Source of the DNA: Cryptomeria japonica
Lineage: Eukaryota > Streptophyta > Pinopsida > Cupressales > Cupressaceae
DNA: 64,000 nucleotides
Direction: 5' to 3'
Assembly: GCF_030272615.1 (NCBI RefSeq)
Contig: NW_026729339.1
Span: 1 to 64,000 of the forward strand
A program made the position numbers and the translations under genes. The notes beneath the pieces are model-generated. The model had not been told where the DNA came from. It worked only from the letters and a program-made list of their open reading frames with translations, and searched no databases. This document shows positions 32,544 to 44,970 of this stretch, in pieces (within the stretch, counting starts at the first letter, position 1; each line of letters starts with the position of its first letter).

Positions 32544-35259
32544 ATCCAAACACCAAAAAGATGAACTTTTTTTTTTTAACCAATAACATGTTTGAATGTT
32601 GAAAATGTCACACAGGTTGCACTTTTGACACTGTTTTGGTGCATTTGACATTATTTTGGCGCTATTCACCCTGTTTCAGTGCTTTTTCCTTCTCTGTCTT
32701 TCCCTTTCTTTTAGTGCGTTTGTGTTAAATAGTGTCTCTGTTCAAACGCAGACTAGCGCTATTGTAACAAAACGTTGTACAAATCACCTTGTAACCAAAA
32801 AAAAAAAAAAAAAAAATTAGGCTTGTAGAAGCCCACCAAATAGGCGGATTTTACTAACTTTTTTTCTCTTTTGTGCAGATTTAAATTAGATTAAAAAGTA
32901 GATTTATATTTTTTTACTAACTTGTTTTTTGAAGTTGGTTTTAAAAATGAATTCACTTTTTATTTTGGTTTAAAATTAACTTCACATTTCAAATTTGGGC
33001 TTTTAAAAAAAGAATCACACATTTGTTTGGGGCTCTTAAAAAGAATTTCATTTTTCCAAGGTAAAAAGAACCACAAACTTACACAAAAACAACTTTATTT
33101 ATTTATTTATTTATTTATTTTTTTGCAAGTTAGGAAACAAACTTCGTTTTGGTGCTTAAATAAACAAGGCAAAATTTATTTCTTGCATCAAGATAAAACT
33201 CACAATCCACACTTCCATTTTTGGTGCAAATAAAATTCACAATCAACTTGTCTCATTTTTAAAGCAATTTTACTTCATGCAAACGTATTTTTCATTAAGT
33301 TGACCAGGATTTTCAAATTCTAGTTTACTCAAGCAATTGCCTTTGAAAATTAAAAAGAACACCATGATTGTTGGAGCAACATCTCCAAATAGTTAGATCA
33401 CATTGCAATGATAGATTAAAAAGAACAAGTGTTTTTCGTGTTTGACACACTTGTGCAAAGAGTTGGTCGAGTGGTCCTACTTCTAACACACACTATCCTC
33501 TCCCTTGGCTTTCGTGGTCCTAGGTGCAAGAGAAAAGTGTTAGTAACACTCAAAATTTTATCTTTTTAAGAGAGGCCTGCCAAGAGACACATCACTCTTG
33601 GGAACGACCTCAAGCGGTAAATCCTTCGAGCCGCTATAGAAATCAGGTGTGAGCGAAAGCTGTAGCCTTGGGTATAGCTGTTCCTACAGTGTAACTGGCC
33701 GAAAGGACAAATGGGCCCCACCACCAGTTACAAGGCTCTTAAGTGAGTCACTGCAGAATGAACTTATGTCCAAAAACATCGAACATGACTAAACACTTTT
33801 AAGTAGTAGCCCACTCGTTCTATTGATTGAGGATATTTGAGATATATTTTAGTGCAAGAGCATAGATGGTTTTGCTCCCAAGATACTCACCATACATATT
33901 TCCTTGAGTAGAAACATAGCTTTTTGAAAAGTCACTTGTGGCTTGATAAAAGTGGTGACTCCCCCATCATAGGGATCATCTATTTGTTATGCTCGTGCAA
34001 GACTTAGTATATCACATCCTTACCTGCCAAGGCGGGATTCATAAGGTATGTAGTACCAAAGTCGAAGAAATATCAAGATGTGGGCTAAATTTATCACAAC
34101 TGGCCATTTGACCTTAGGGATAAAAAGTGTTTGAAGTGTGTTCGTTTTAAAGACCAAGTGCAAATTGAGCCGACTTCAGGCTTTGGAAATACACCTTAAA
34201 ATACATCTAAAGGAAGGGTCAAAAACAAGTCCAAGGATTGGGTTGATCTAGACCCATACTCATTTGTGCCTTTGAGGCAACATTCTTGTGTTTGTGTGCT
34301 TGCTTTGTTTTCTTGTCAAAGAAAAATCAGAAAATCAATCCCAAAAACATAGTATTCATGCAACATTTCTCAAAAACAAACAAAAATACCAAAAACAAAG
34401 TGCAAACAACAAAGAGACAAATTTTATGACCATTCTTCACATCTTGCGAAAGAAGAAGCGTCATCAGAATATCAACTTGAAAAGGAGACCATTAAGCTCA
34501 AAGGCTTTGATCAAAAGGAGGAACTTCTTCTATCTCAATAGACAAATCTTTGTCTCACATAGAGTCTTTCTAGATCGCATGTGTCTATACCTTCAAGGTA
34601 AAACAAACGAGTTTGATTCAGAATCATTGAATCGTAGAGCTTTTATGCAATATAGAGCTCTGAGTTATCACAAAAATCAAGGAGGAAAGATTAATCCTAA
34701 CTTCTTCCCAAACGTCTGCATCACCTAGAACACAGCTCGAGAAATACCACCAACACCTGAAAGGGAAGAGATAGAGTTTGTCCCATTTGTAACACAAAGT
34801 TTTTATTGAAGTTGAAAACATTTTCATCCATCATCTCACTCATACATCATCACTTCATCATCAATCCATCCCAAAACTCTCAAAACATTAAGAGGTTCTT
34901 GTCCCAAATTCTCTTTTAGATATTTCTTGAAATCAAACACATCACATCACTTTTTAGATTGTTTCTACATCTAGGATAAGCTCATCCTAAGAGACACATC
35001 TACGCAGGTTAAAACTAGTTCATGAGTGAATCCTCTCATTGCTAGGTAGTCAAAATCTGTAACACGTCTCAGATTTCTCTACACCTTATCACATCCAAAC
35101 TTATCAAACAAACAAGCAATTCAAAGAAGAAATTTCGATTACATCTACCTTAAAGTGCTAGAGATCCCCATACAACACAAATCACCAACCATCAATCTTT
35201 CATTTCATCACCAACTCATCATCATCTTCAATCAACTTCAACACAAACTTGCAAACAAA
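32544..35259 (+). other. Tat element untranslated leader, copy 1 (2.7 kb)
   Basis: Long leader between primer site and gag start. It has a 21-nt A run (about 32799-32820) and a (TTTA)7 tract near 33093-33122. Plausible splice or leader structure is not identifiable by eye. It includes the small open frame at 34426-34728. Short ORFs elsewhere (for example 32922-33233) are A/T-rich translations without a sensible start and are probably chance. Confidence 0.6.
34426..34728 (+). CDS. Small leader ORF upstream of gag, copy 1 (uncertain)
   Basis: 100-codon open frame from an ATG, basic N-terminal half (MTILHILRKKKRHQ; NLKRRPLSSKALIKRRNF), followed after the TAG by further open codons. Copy 2 has the same frame at 48740-49042. 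Some Tat/Ogre elements carry an extra ORF before gag, so it may be real, but the copies are too similar for conservation to count as evidence. Confidence 0.25.
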   Translation: MTILHILRKKKRHQNINLKRRPLSSKALIKRRNFFYLNRQIFVSHRVFLDRMCLYLQGKTNEFDSESLNRRAFMQYRALSYHKNQGGKINPNFFPNVCIT

Positions 35260-37557
35260 ATGGCTCAAACCCGATCACGATCAAGGCAACGAGAAATAGA
35301 AATTGAGGAAGAAGAGGACAATCTCAATGAATTTCAAGAAGCACTTGGAGGAAATGTGAATGACGAAAACCCAAGTACTCCCACTCCTTCAACAATCGAA
35401 AGGGTTCAGCATAACCCTCATTTTAACAGATTATTTGATGAAATACTAAGGAGCAATGCGGATGCTCACTTCTTAAAACTCGCTCAAGAAGGAGCCAAAC
35501 TCCCCTCGGAATTTGATCTTGCCCAATTAAGACAAGCATCAGAAAGACAAAGTCGCCATGAGGAGGAAAGGCGTAGAGATCCCATCAGATATAACATCCC
35601 TCGAGGTAACCCACCACCTCCTCCTCCAAATGAAATGGAGATGTTGCGGCAACAAGTCGAGAATCTCGCCCAACAACTTCATAGTGGTGTTAAGACCAAT
35701 CAATTTTCACTTAACGACATCTGTCCCTATCTGTTTGATAGGAATCTTTATATGCCACCCTTTCCACGCGGGTTCGAAACACCCAAATTTGAAAAATATA
35801 GAGGAAAGGGGGATCCCCGTGATCATGTCCGAGAATTTCATTCCGCTTGTCTTGAAGTGGCATATGAAGACACCTACCTAATGCGCCTTTTTCCCCAAAG
35901 CTTGGGAGGAACAACCACATCATGGTTTTCCCGACTACCAGGTGGCATTAGAACATTTGAGGAACTCATCCAGAAGTTCCTATCTCATTACTCTTATAAC
36001 ATTGAACGCGACATCACCATGGCTGATCTATGCAATACCAAACAAAAACCAGGTGAACTATTCTCTGTATTCCTGCAACGATGGCGCCAAATGTCTAGCA
36101 GACGTTCTCTTCAGTTACCTGAACGAGAACTAGTGGAAATTTTCATTTCCAACTTAAATGAAGAAATGGAATTTCACTTGGATGTCAAAGACACAAACTC
36201 TTTTAACGATATGATCATCAAGGGTTTAAAATGTGAAAGGGCACTCATCAAGAAAGGACTCATCAAAATCTTTAATGAACCAAAAGATGGTCCTCGCCCG
36301 CACTTCAATAGTGATAAACCAAACTTCTGGAACAAGGATAAGAATATCGTCAACGATGGGGTTGTGGATGCTCGAACTATCCAAAATGCACAACCCGTGG
36401 TTCGGTTTGTAGGACAAAATCCTCCACCTCAGAATAACACAAATGTTCCTTCCAATCAAGGTCGCATCACGTCTCATGATGAACCAAGACCTCGTCAGCA
36501 AAAAAAAAAAGGAACATACACTCCCTTAGGGGAACCCATTGAAGCAGTGTTGCGACAACTCCTCTCTCAAAATTTGGTCACTCTACCTAAGCTATCAAAC
36601 TATGAGCCTCAAGTCAAACCAGCATGGTGGAGAGATACTGAACACTGTGAATTCCATCAAGGAAGAGGACACAAGACAAGTAATTGTCACCGATTGAAAG
36701 ATCTCATTCAGGATCTTATTGATCGAGGAGAAATTGAAATTGAAGGACATGACCCAAAAACAACCAATAATGATCATCTGATGTTCAAAAATCCACTTCC
36801 ATCACAAGATCAAAGGGATCCTTCCACTTCCAGACGAGGCACTGATACCACTGATTATACGCAGGCTGCGTATAACTACACTGTAAATCACCTGTATGAT
36901 GCTAGTGAACAAATTGCAACTATCACCTTCAAAAATCCCACCTCAAATTGCAATGTTGTTACACATTGTGGCAAGGTCACAATAAAGGCAGCTCCACAAG
37001 GCACCACCTCCATCCCAAAGCAGTACAATCTTGTGGAACAATTAGACAAAACCCCTGGACTTATATCCATTTTGGAGCTTTTACATCTGTCACCCTCTCA
37101 TAAAACAATCTTGGATCAAGCACTCCAAGAGGCATCAGTCCCTACAAACCTGAACACAGACCAATTTCAAGCCATGGTTGGAAATCTAAAGTCATCACCT
37201 TGTCTCACTTTTTCCGAAAGTGACAACTCTTCTTTCCAACAACCTCATAATGCTTCGCTACACATTGAAGGCTTTATCAACCAACACAGGATCAAGCGAG
37301 TCTTGATAGATAATGGAGTAGGCCTAAACATTTGTACACTACAGTTGGTCACAGCATTGGGATATGCAATAGAATTAGTGGATCCTTGCAAGAAGATCAC
37401 CATCAAGGCCTATGATGATGCAGAGCATTCATCCAAAGCAGCTGTGGTACTACCAATCCGAGTGGGCCCTGTGGTAAAGCACATCATCTGTCAGGTTTTG
37501 GACCTTCCTCTGCCATATAATCTATTATTAGGGAGACCTTGGATACATGCCATGTAA
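35260..37557 (+). CDS. gag-PR: Tat gag and aspartic protease, copy 1
   Basis: The ATG at 35260 has a good context (AAACAAAATGGCT); the frame is open 105 nt further upstream without an ATG. After an acidic, proline-rich N-terminus, the capsid region is FEKYRGKGDPRDHVREFHSA ... SWFSRLPGGIRTFEELIQKF (about 35786-35985). The knuckle CEFHQGRGHKTSNC is at 36646-36687, followed by the Tat-typical HRLKDLIQDLIDRGEI. The protease active site is LIDNGVG (Asp codon 37309-37311), where copy 2 has DNGAG, and LLLGRPWIHAM is the C-terminal protease signature. The frame ends at TAA 37555-37557, also present in copy 2, directly after the protease core. The same frame continues into pol without a shift, so the stop is either decay in the parent or a recoding site. 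Confidence 0.85.
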   Translation: MAQTRSRSRQREIEIEEEEDNLNEFQEALGGNVNDENPSTPTPSTIERVQHNPHFNRLFDEILRSNADAHFLKLAQEGAKLPSEFDLAQLRQASERQSRHEEERRRDPIRYNIPRGNPPPPPPNEMEMLRQQVENLAQQLHSGVKTNQFSLNDICPYLFDRNLYMPPFPRGFETPKFEKYRGKGDPRDHVREFHSACLEVAYEDTYLMRLFPQSLGGTTTSWFSRLPGGIRTFEELIQKFLSHYSYNIERDITMADLCNTKQKPGELFSVFLQRWRQMSSRRSLQLPERELVEIFISNLNEEMEFHLDVKDTNSFNDMIIKGLKCERALIKKGLIKIFNEPKDGPRPHFNSDKPNFWNKDKNIVNDGVVDARTIQNAQPVVRFVGQNPPPQNNTNVPSNQGRITSHDEPRPRQQKKKGTYTPLGEPIEAVLRQLLSQNLVTLPKLSNYEPQVKPAWWRDTEHCEFHQGRGHKTSNCHRLKDLIQDLIDRGEIEIEGHDPKTTNNDHLMFKNPLPSQDQRDPSTSRRGTDTTDYTQAAYNYTVNHLYDASEQIATITFKNPTSNCNVVTHCGKVTIKAAPQGTTSIPKQYNLVEQLDKTPGLISILELLHLSPSHKTILDQALQEASVPTNLNTDQFQAMVGNLKSSPCLTFSESDNSSFQQPHNASLHIEGFINQHRIKRVLIDNGVGLNICTLQLVTALGYAIELVDPCKKITIKAYDDAEHSSKAAVVLPIRVGPVVKHIICQVLDLPLPYNLLLGRPWIHAM

Positions 37558-39498
37558 GCTGCTCCATCTACCTACCATCAATGTATCAAGTTCCCACATA
37601 ACGGTACAAAGATCACAATCCTGGGCAATGCAAATCCCTTTGCATTTTGCCATAATATCAGCCATCAACTAGAAATTACTGTTCCTAATAATAGGGAAGC
37701 CATTTCCTCCACATCATATGTAAGTCCTGCCTCTCTTGCCAGTTTGAACACCCCTATACCCAAGCAAGAAAAGCTTAAGATGAAAGTAGCAGAGGAAGGT
37801 CCTGGGGAATACAACTTGAGTCAACTCTTTTGTGTGGGAAAAATGCCCACTTCTCCTAGAACTCATGGTAAACCACAGCAGGTACTCCAGCAACCACTAA
37901 ACATACCAGCATGTGCTTTGACACCTTTCGTTCTTGGAAAGAGTCAAGAGGAAGAAACACAAGATGAGGACCTGGCAGAATGGATCTATAAAGATCCCAT
38001 CACCATTGATAAACCACGAGTTACGCTTCCTATAGAACAGTATGGCAAAGGTCTCCTCATTATGCAAAGAATGGGGTATGATGGTCAAAAAGCTTTGGGA
38101 TATTGAAAACAAGGACGACATGAACCCCTGCTGCTGGAATTCAAGCCCAAAGGTAATACAGGCCTCGGCTTTGAAAAAGAGATCTTTCCTAAACTCAAGT
38201 TCAAAGGAAAACCCAGCAAACCATTTTGTCCACCTACTGCAAAGCGGGCACCTTTCATAATCAAAGCACCCTCAAGCACCATCCCAACTGCCCCACCGAG
38301 GCTCAGAATCCCAACACAACTATCACCAATGCCAATCATCCCACCAATCGAACCAGTAATCCCATCAGCAGCACCATTAGCAGCAGCAACTGTATAAGAA
38401 CCCGCAGCAGCATCTATGGCACTAGCAGTTCCAGCAGAAGCAACTAAGTCAATATTACCGATACTCCCTGTACCCTATTCTTTTATCCCCATCAATCTTC
38501 CTGCAACACCGATCATTACAAAGGTACATCAACCAATCACACCTGCGGTATTTAACTCAAAGGACATCCCAGTATGGTATAGTAATCGGATGCTGGAAAG
38601 TGATTCAGAGACTGACTCACATGAGTGGGAATTTGATTCTGTACAACTTAACACTTCAGATGAGGAAGACACATCACCACCTCCACCACGCAAAGATATC
38701 CCTATTTATGGAGAAGCACAGATAAAGACCACTTGGGTTCCTGAGCTGGAAACGTCTTCCACAGACCCTACGTTTCATCCTACGCCTGATTCTGACAGGG
38801 AGAGTACCATTAACGACCTTCACCATAATGTCTTAACCCTCACTGATACATCTAACGCACTTAACCTAATCGATGAAGTGATGCCCATTATCCACCCTGA
38901 ACTCATCGAATGGAACCAACCAAATCCCCCATGTCTTGACCTCTTCCAAAACGATGAGGTTATCATTGACTTTTTGGAATTAAGGGATAATCTACCAAGC
39001 GGGGATCACAAAGCTGGATTCGCCATTGAACTTAATAGCACAACATACTTCGGGGCGAATGCCAAACCTTTCAGCTGCAAAAATATAACAATAAAACATG
39101 GATCTACCAGTGAAAACCACACTGTGGCACTATTTGATCCGACAAAAGTAAAAAGAAAGAGCGTGTCCAATAGTGAAAACCTCTCTGAGGCACCTGAGGA
39201 TGAAGGGTTTGACATCCTCCCTGCTAGTACACAACAGGAACGATCAACGATTCTCATCGAGGAAACCAAAGAATACAATGTGGGGACTCTTGAAAATCCT
39301 CATATCATACATCTGGCATCTCTTCTCACTCCAGAGGAACAACCTAAATTTATAGAGTTCTTCCAGAAGCGTCAGATCAACTTTGCATGGTCATATGCAG
39401 ACATGCCTGGGCTTGATCCTGATTTAGTCATGCATCACCTCACCATAGCAGAAGGAGCCAAACCTGTCAAGCAGAAGCTTCATAAGATGCATCCCTAG
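37558..39498 (+). pseudogene. Tat polyprotein linker with G-patch-like motif, copy 1
   Basis: Same frame as gag. It starts with the protease C-terminus (STYHQCIKFPHNG), and then YGKGLLIMQRMGYDGQKALG (about 38041-38100), a TGA at 38104-38106 and KQGRHEPLLLEFKPKGNTGL. Gly, Met-Gly-(aromatic), G..LG, G, P and GLG spacing resembles a G-patch, an RNA-binding glycine-rich module also known next to the protease of some retroviruses. A proline/alanine-rich stretch follows, broken by TAA 38395-38397 (TCA in copy 2), then an acidic region (ESDSETDSHEWEFDSVQLNT). The start of RT precedes TAG 39496-39498 (CAG in copy 2). Confidence 0.65.
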
Positions 39499-41454
39499 AT
39501 TGCAGTGCTAGTCAAAACAGAACTCAAGAAACTCCTAGATGTTGGTTTCATTAGGCCAATTGATTATGCAGAATGGATCTCCAACATTGTGCCTGTCGGC
39601 AAACCAAAAGGGGGCATCTGCATTTGTACTGACTTCAGAGATCTGAATAAGGCATGTCCTAAGGATGACTTTCCCCTACAAAATATCGACATCATAGTGG
39701 ATCTAACAGAAGGACATGCGATGCTTTCACTCATGGATGGCTTTTCCGGCTACAATCATATAAAGATCGCACCCGAAGATCAACATAAGACTGCCTTCAC
39801 ATGTCCATGGGGCACATACTGCTGGAATGTAATGCCTTTTGGTCTAAAGAATGCAGGAGCGACCTATCAAAGAGAAATGACCACCATCTTCCATGACATG
39901 ATGCATACTATGATGGAAGATTATGTGGATGACTTACTAGCAAAATCACTTATTAGAGAAGGACATCTCCACATCTTAGATCAAATCTTTGATAGACTGG
40001 AACAATATCATGTTCGACTCAACCCAAAGAAATGTGTCTTTGGAGTGACCTCCGGGAAGTTTCTAGGATACATTGTCTCAAGCAAAGGCATTGAGGTCGA
40101 TCCAGCAAAGGTTAAGGCAATAATGGACATGCCACCTCCAAAGAATATCAGTCAGCTAAGGACATTACAAGGGCGGCTTCAATCCATCCGAAGATTCATT
40201 GCACAATTGGCTGATAAGTGTCACCCATTCACACACTTGCTACACAAGAACATCCACTTTCAGTGGGATGCCAGATGCCAACAAGCATTTCAGACACTTA
40301 AAGACTATGTCATGAATCCACCATTGTTGATGCCACCAGATCCAAGTAGACCGTTGTTACTTTATATCTCGGCAACAAGTACAGCATTGGGTGTACTACT
40401 GGCACAACATAATGCAGAAGGCAAAGAATGTGCTATATACTACATCTCTCGCACACTGGTTGGCTATGAACTCAATTACACACCTATTGAGCGAGCTTGC
40501 CTAGCAGTAATCTTAGCAGCCACTAAACTGAGGCACTATCTATTGACACACAAGGTACAACTCATCGCAAAGATTGACCCACTCAAGTATTTACTCAGCA
40601 AAGCAGCATTGACAGGTCGCTTGGCCAAATGGGTAATGATTCTAAGTGAATTTGACATCGAGTATGTGGACCGTAAAGCTATCAAAGGGCAGGTCATTGC
40701 AGATCAGTTGGCCGATGCACCACTCATAGGCGATCATCCCCTCATTTCCAATTTTCCAGATGAAGAGATATTCATGATCACAGAAGTACAACCATGGAAA
40801 CTATATTTTGATGGTTCATACACTAGGCACGGCTCAGGGGCAGGCATTTTGTTTATCACACCTCAAGGTGACAGCATCCCGAAGTCTTACAGGCTCACAT
40901 TTCCATGCACAAACAACATAGTAGAGTATGAGGCTTTGATCACAGGACTCAGGTTAGCCGTACAATGGAAATTACAAGAACTACAAGTATATGGCAATTC
41001 CCAACTAGTCATTCGACAAGCAACAGATGAATATCAGACCAAAGATGATAAACTCATGCCATATAAGCAAATGGTGGACACTCTAAAGACATCATTTACT
41101 ACTATCACTTTTGAGTAGATACCAAGAGATCAGAATCGAGCTGCTCATGCTATGGCTACCATCGCATCTCTCCTAGATCTTCCACAACATTCAACATGCT
41201 ACGAGTTCTTGGTAGAACAACTTTGGATCCCCGCTTATGATATCCCTGAATCCGAGATGATATGTCACCTTGTCGGTTCTGAATCCCCATGGTACGGTGA
41301 GTTCTACACCTATCTTCGCGATCATACCCTTCCTCCCAACCAATCGAATAACCAACGAAAAACCTTCATTCGCCAAACTACTCGATATACCATTATTGCC
41401 GAAACCCTATACCGACGTAGTCTTGATGGTACTCTCCTTCGATGTCTGGAATAA
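39499..41454 (+). pseudogene. pol: Tat reverse transcriptase, RNase H and second RNase H, copy 1
   Basis: RT motifs: GFIRPIDYAEWISNIVPVGK, ICTDFRDLNKACPKDDFPL, LMDGFSGYN, MPFGLKNAGATYQ, and the catalytic YVDD at 39922-39933. RNase H 1 (about 40340-40720) has LLLYISATSTALG, where the usual first Asp is absent, as is common in Tat elements, and ends DRKAIKGQVIADQLADAP. The second RNase H starts LYFDGSYTRHGSGAG (Asp codon 40810-40812) with NNIVEYEAL (Glu kept). The third acidic position is Asn (YGNSQLV, codon 40996-40998), and the final Asp is His in this copy (RAAHAMA). Private substitutions also hit RT (QIK to HIK). TAG 41116-41118 is private; TAA 41452-41454 is shared with copy 2. Confidence 0.85.
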
Positions 41455-42546
41455 GGTGAGATAACAAAGGCTTTGGCAGAGGTACATCAAGGAATTTGTG
41501 GGACTCATTCAAGTGGCCCATCACTCGCCAAGAAACTCCTGCGAGCTGGATATTATTGGCCATCTATGGAAAAGGATTCCTACTACTTTGTCAGAAAATG
41601 CAAGAAATGTCAAGTTCATGGCAACCTGATACATGCACCAGCTCAGGAACTACAACCAATCACGACACCATGGCCTTTCTGTCAATGGGGCCTTGACCTT
41701 GTGGGTAAGATTCATCCATCTTCATCCAATGGCCATAAATTCATTATTACCGCTACCGAATATTTCACAAAGTGGATCGAAGCTGTTCCACTTACCCAAG
41801 TCACCGGCAAGTAGATCGCCTCATTCATCCTCAACTACATCATCTGCCGGTATGGTGTACCCATGTCCATCATCACAGATAACGGTCTTCCTTTCAAAAA
41901 TCAGGATGTCTCTGAGCTTTGTGAGAAATTTCATATCCAACATCGCTTTTCCACCCCCTATTACCCACAAGGAAATGGTCAGGCTAAAGCATCCAATAAA
42001 AACATATTGAGAATCCTAAAGAAGACAGTCAATGATGCTGGCCGTGATTGGCATGTTCAATTGAATCCAGCATTATGGGCATATCAAACTAGCATTCGAA
42101 CCCCTACAAGTGCAACTCCTTATTCATTGGTCTATGGTGCAGAAGCTATCTTACCTATTGAGGTTGAGATACCATCATTACGAGTTTCCTTGCAATATCT
42201 CATCGATGATGAAGCATACAGAGTCTCACGTCTTCAGGACTTAGAATTACTTGATGAGAAGCGACAAGCTGCATACAATCACCTCAAAGCCTATCAGTAG
42301 CGCATGAGTAGAAGCTACAATCACCGAGTTAGATCTCGTACATTTGAGGTAGGTGATCTTGTTCTTTGAGAGAATCCTCGCAACCAACCAAACAGAGAAC
42401 ATCAAGGCAAGTTTGAATCAAATTGGCTCGGCCCATATGTTGTCACTGCTGTATTCGGGTCTGGGGCATATCAGTTGGCTACATCAGACGGAGAACCGCT
42501 CGCAGATCCAATCAATAGCATGCACCTCAAACAGTTTTATACCTAA
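41455..42546 (+). pseudogene. int: Tat integrase, copy 1
   Basis: An N-terminal HHCC zinc-binding region (VHQGICGTHSSG ... CKKCQVHG) is followed by the core. DLVGK and IITDNG (Asp codon 41878-41880) carry the first two acidic residues. The third catalytic residue, Glu in NGQxEAxNK, is Lys here (NGQAKASNK, codon 41986-41988). The C-terminal domain FEVGDLVLxENPRN ... WLGPYVVTAVFGSGAYQLA ends HLKQFYT at TAA 42544-42546. Stops: TAG 41812-41814 and TGA 42367-42369 (private), TAG 42298-42300 (shared). No chromodomain is seen, in line with a non-chromovirus. Integrase is inactive on two counts. Confidence 0.85.
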
Positions 42547-44970
42547 GGTGTACAAGGCATCAGGCTCCCCTGCATATTAGAAAATACCAAAAACATTCAG
42601 AAAAATGTCCTAAATAAAATACCAAAAACATTCAGAAAAATGTCCTAAAGAAAATACAAAAACATTCAAAAAAAGTAAAGAAAAATCATGCATCCAAACG
42701 GTGAACAACCACTCCAGTGGCACCTTGGGTAAGTACGATGGCGAAAACCTGGCAAACAGGTGCCACTCGTAAAGGCAATGGCTCCAGTATCTTTCAGGCT
42801 CGTTGCGATCACATTCATACATACACACATCCATCCATCTAACCATGGCTAGTTATTTGATCTGTAATCCAAGAAAGTACTTCATGCATCTGGCATCCCG
42901 CTTTTTCATAAATCATGTCCAACTTGGGGGCAATGCCCTTACAATCTAGATGATGGAAGTGGATTCTACATTACTGGTGATTCATTGGCAAAAACATTCA
43001 AAAATGTCTCGCAAAATACAAAAACATTCAAAAATGTCTCGCAAAATCCAAAAACATTCAAAAATGACTCACAAAATCCAAAAAACATTCAAAAACTATT
43101 ACACAAAACCCAAAAACATCGAAAAACCCATCGAAAATCACACAAAAACATGGCAACACCTTGTACATATTCATTCAAGGAGATGCAAAACCAACATTAA
43201 CACAGTACTCACACAATGACCATTTATCAATCGACCACACAATCCACATCCAACAAATCAGAAACTGTGTTTAAAAACAAGGATGCATCCTTCCTTACCA
43301 AAACAAAGACAAAAGTGACGTTTTCTTTGATAAGAAAATTATGTTAAGCTATCAAATGCTTGGTTGATTCATGAGTAATTCATTTGTTTATCTGTATCGG
43401 GATCTTTCAGCATTGTTTTGTATCGTTTGCGCATTATTTCCGATGAAGTTCTGGGGCATGTACTAATGGTGTCTACGTGGGAAGTTCACTAGGCTACGTG
43501 ATCTTATGCCAAATGCAATCATAGATCACTACGGCTTGCTGACTACAGCGTATACCTCGACCATATGAGCATGAACCATTACCAAGGATCCTTATTCTTT
43601 ATTCTTTATGTATATATTGTTTGTTTGCAGGTGCAATACTCTTCCTTTGGTTCCTCCTACCTCATCCAAACTGGATAAAGGTTTTTTATCTCTTAGTACG
43701 GTATGAACTTGTCTCAGGATATGATCAGCCTAAGATCAAGGAGGACGATCCAAGTCATGCATGAATAGAGATAATCCTTGTCTGTTCCGCAAGCAATACT
43801 CTGGTTGACTTGATCCCTTATATCAAGTCGTTTGTATTAACTTGCTATATAAAATCCATGTAAGAAATACTCTGGTCATCTTGAATCATTATGTCAAGAT
43901 GCTTGTATTTTCTTACAACATTTTAAAGCTCAATGATGAAAATAGAGCACTATGGATCATCATTCCATCTCATCTATATATACTGCATTTCGTTGCATTC
44001 CAACCATCCATACATTCATAATAGCTGCATATCATGCATACATAGTCATAATAATGCATACTCTATTTTCCTCTTCTTCCATAGGAATGAGTCATAAGTC
44101 CTCCATATCTTCTATCTAACATCAAACCCCCCCTCACCCTCCCTATCTTGATCATCAACATCATCCTAATCCCTTCATCGCTTCCCATCCTCACTCATCC
44201 ACAAAATTAAGCCAGTTACTCTGTCTACATAGGTACATCGACTCACACACACCTAGACTATCAACAGATACTCTGATCAAGTATCTTCGGGTCTCAACAG
44301 GTAATCGATTATGGTAATCCTAGACTACATCAAGCATTTATCACAATGACGTAGTCTCAACGGGGCTGCCATGATTCCCCACAACCATCCATCACACGCA
44401 CACACTATCAATTGATCAACCAATCAAACACAATCCACCGGACAATTACCTCAATTGTCTACGTCTCAACGAGTATTTTGCTTCATATACCTTGACTTCA
44501 TCAGGCAATTACATCAATTGTCTAAGTCACATCAGGTCACTTTGATTCACTTACTCAGACTTTATCATGTCCAAGCGACCAACTGACATCCACTGTCACA
44601 CTTTGACTTGACTGGGGCAATTAAACCGATTGCACCAGATTGTCCAAACAATTTTGATCAATTGTATAGCATCAATCCAAACCCCACACTACATCTGCTA
44701 TGTATCTCTTGCATGACCTCAGGGTACTCGTTGGCTTGTTGTTTCTTCATATTCAATCCATTTTCTCCCATTCTTTCATCATTAGTTCTAATTTCTTCTA
44801 TTCTACCTCCCCTCCGCTTTTCATTCTTTTTCGAGAGATCGCCCGATTTTTCAAAAAAATTCGGCCCATCTCTCGAGGGGGCATACCACCCATTAAATTT
44901 ACATTTTATGGGGCATTTCTTCACACCTATTTTTCTTTCTTTGAAACGACGCGATAAACTGCACCGTCTC
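42547..44970 (+). other. Tat 3' untranslated region, copy 1, with tandem repeats
   Basis: 2.4 kb without a convincing ORF. Two short repeat clusters share the core ACCAAAAACATTCA/ACATTCAAAAATG. 42576-42675 has units of about 33-35 bp and 42983-43110 has about four imperfect units of about 31 bp. From 44270 to 44540, TCTCAAC-containing and CAATTACMTCAATTGTCTA phrases recur. The 126-codon frame at 44608-44988 overlaps an antisense frame of similar length and runs through the polypurine tract, so I do not call it. Confidence 0.6.

Noticed and set aside
32922-33233. 103-codon ORF in the Tat leader (also 47236-47547)
   Set aside because: Low-complexity Phe/Lys/Leu translation of A- and T-runs including the (TTTA)n tract.
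36646-42546. Chromodomain or chromovirus assignment of the large element
   Set aside because: The integrase C-terminus ends shortly after GAYQLA...HLKQFYT with no chromodomain; the second RNase H and gag knuckle fit Tat.
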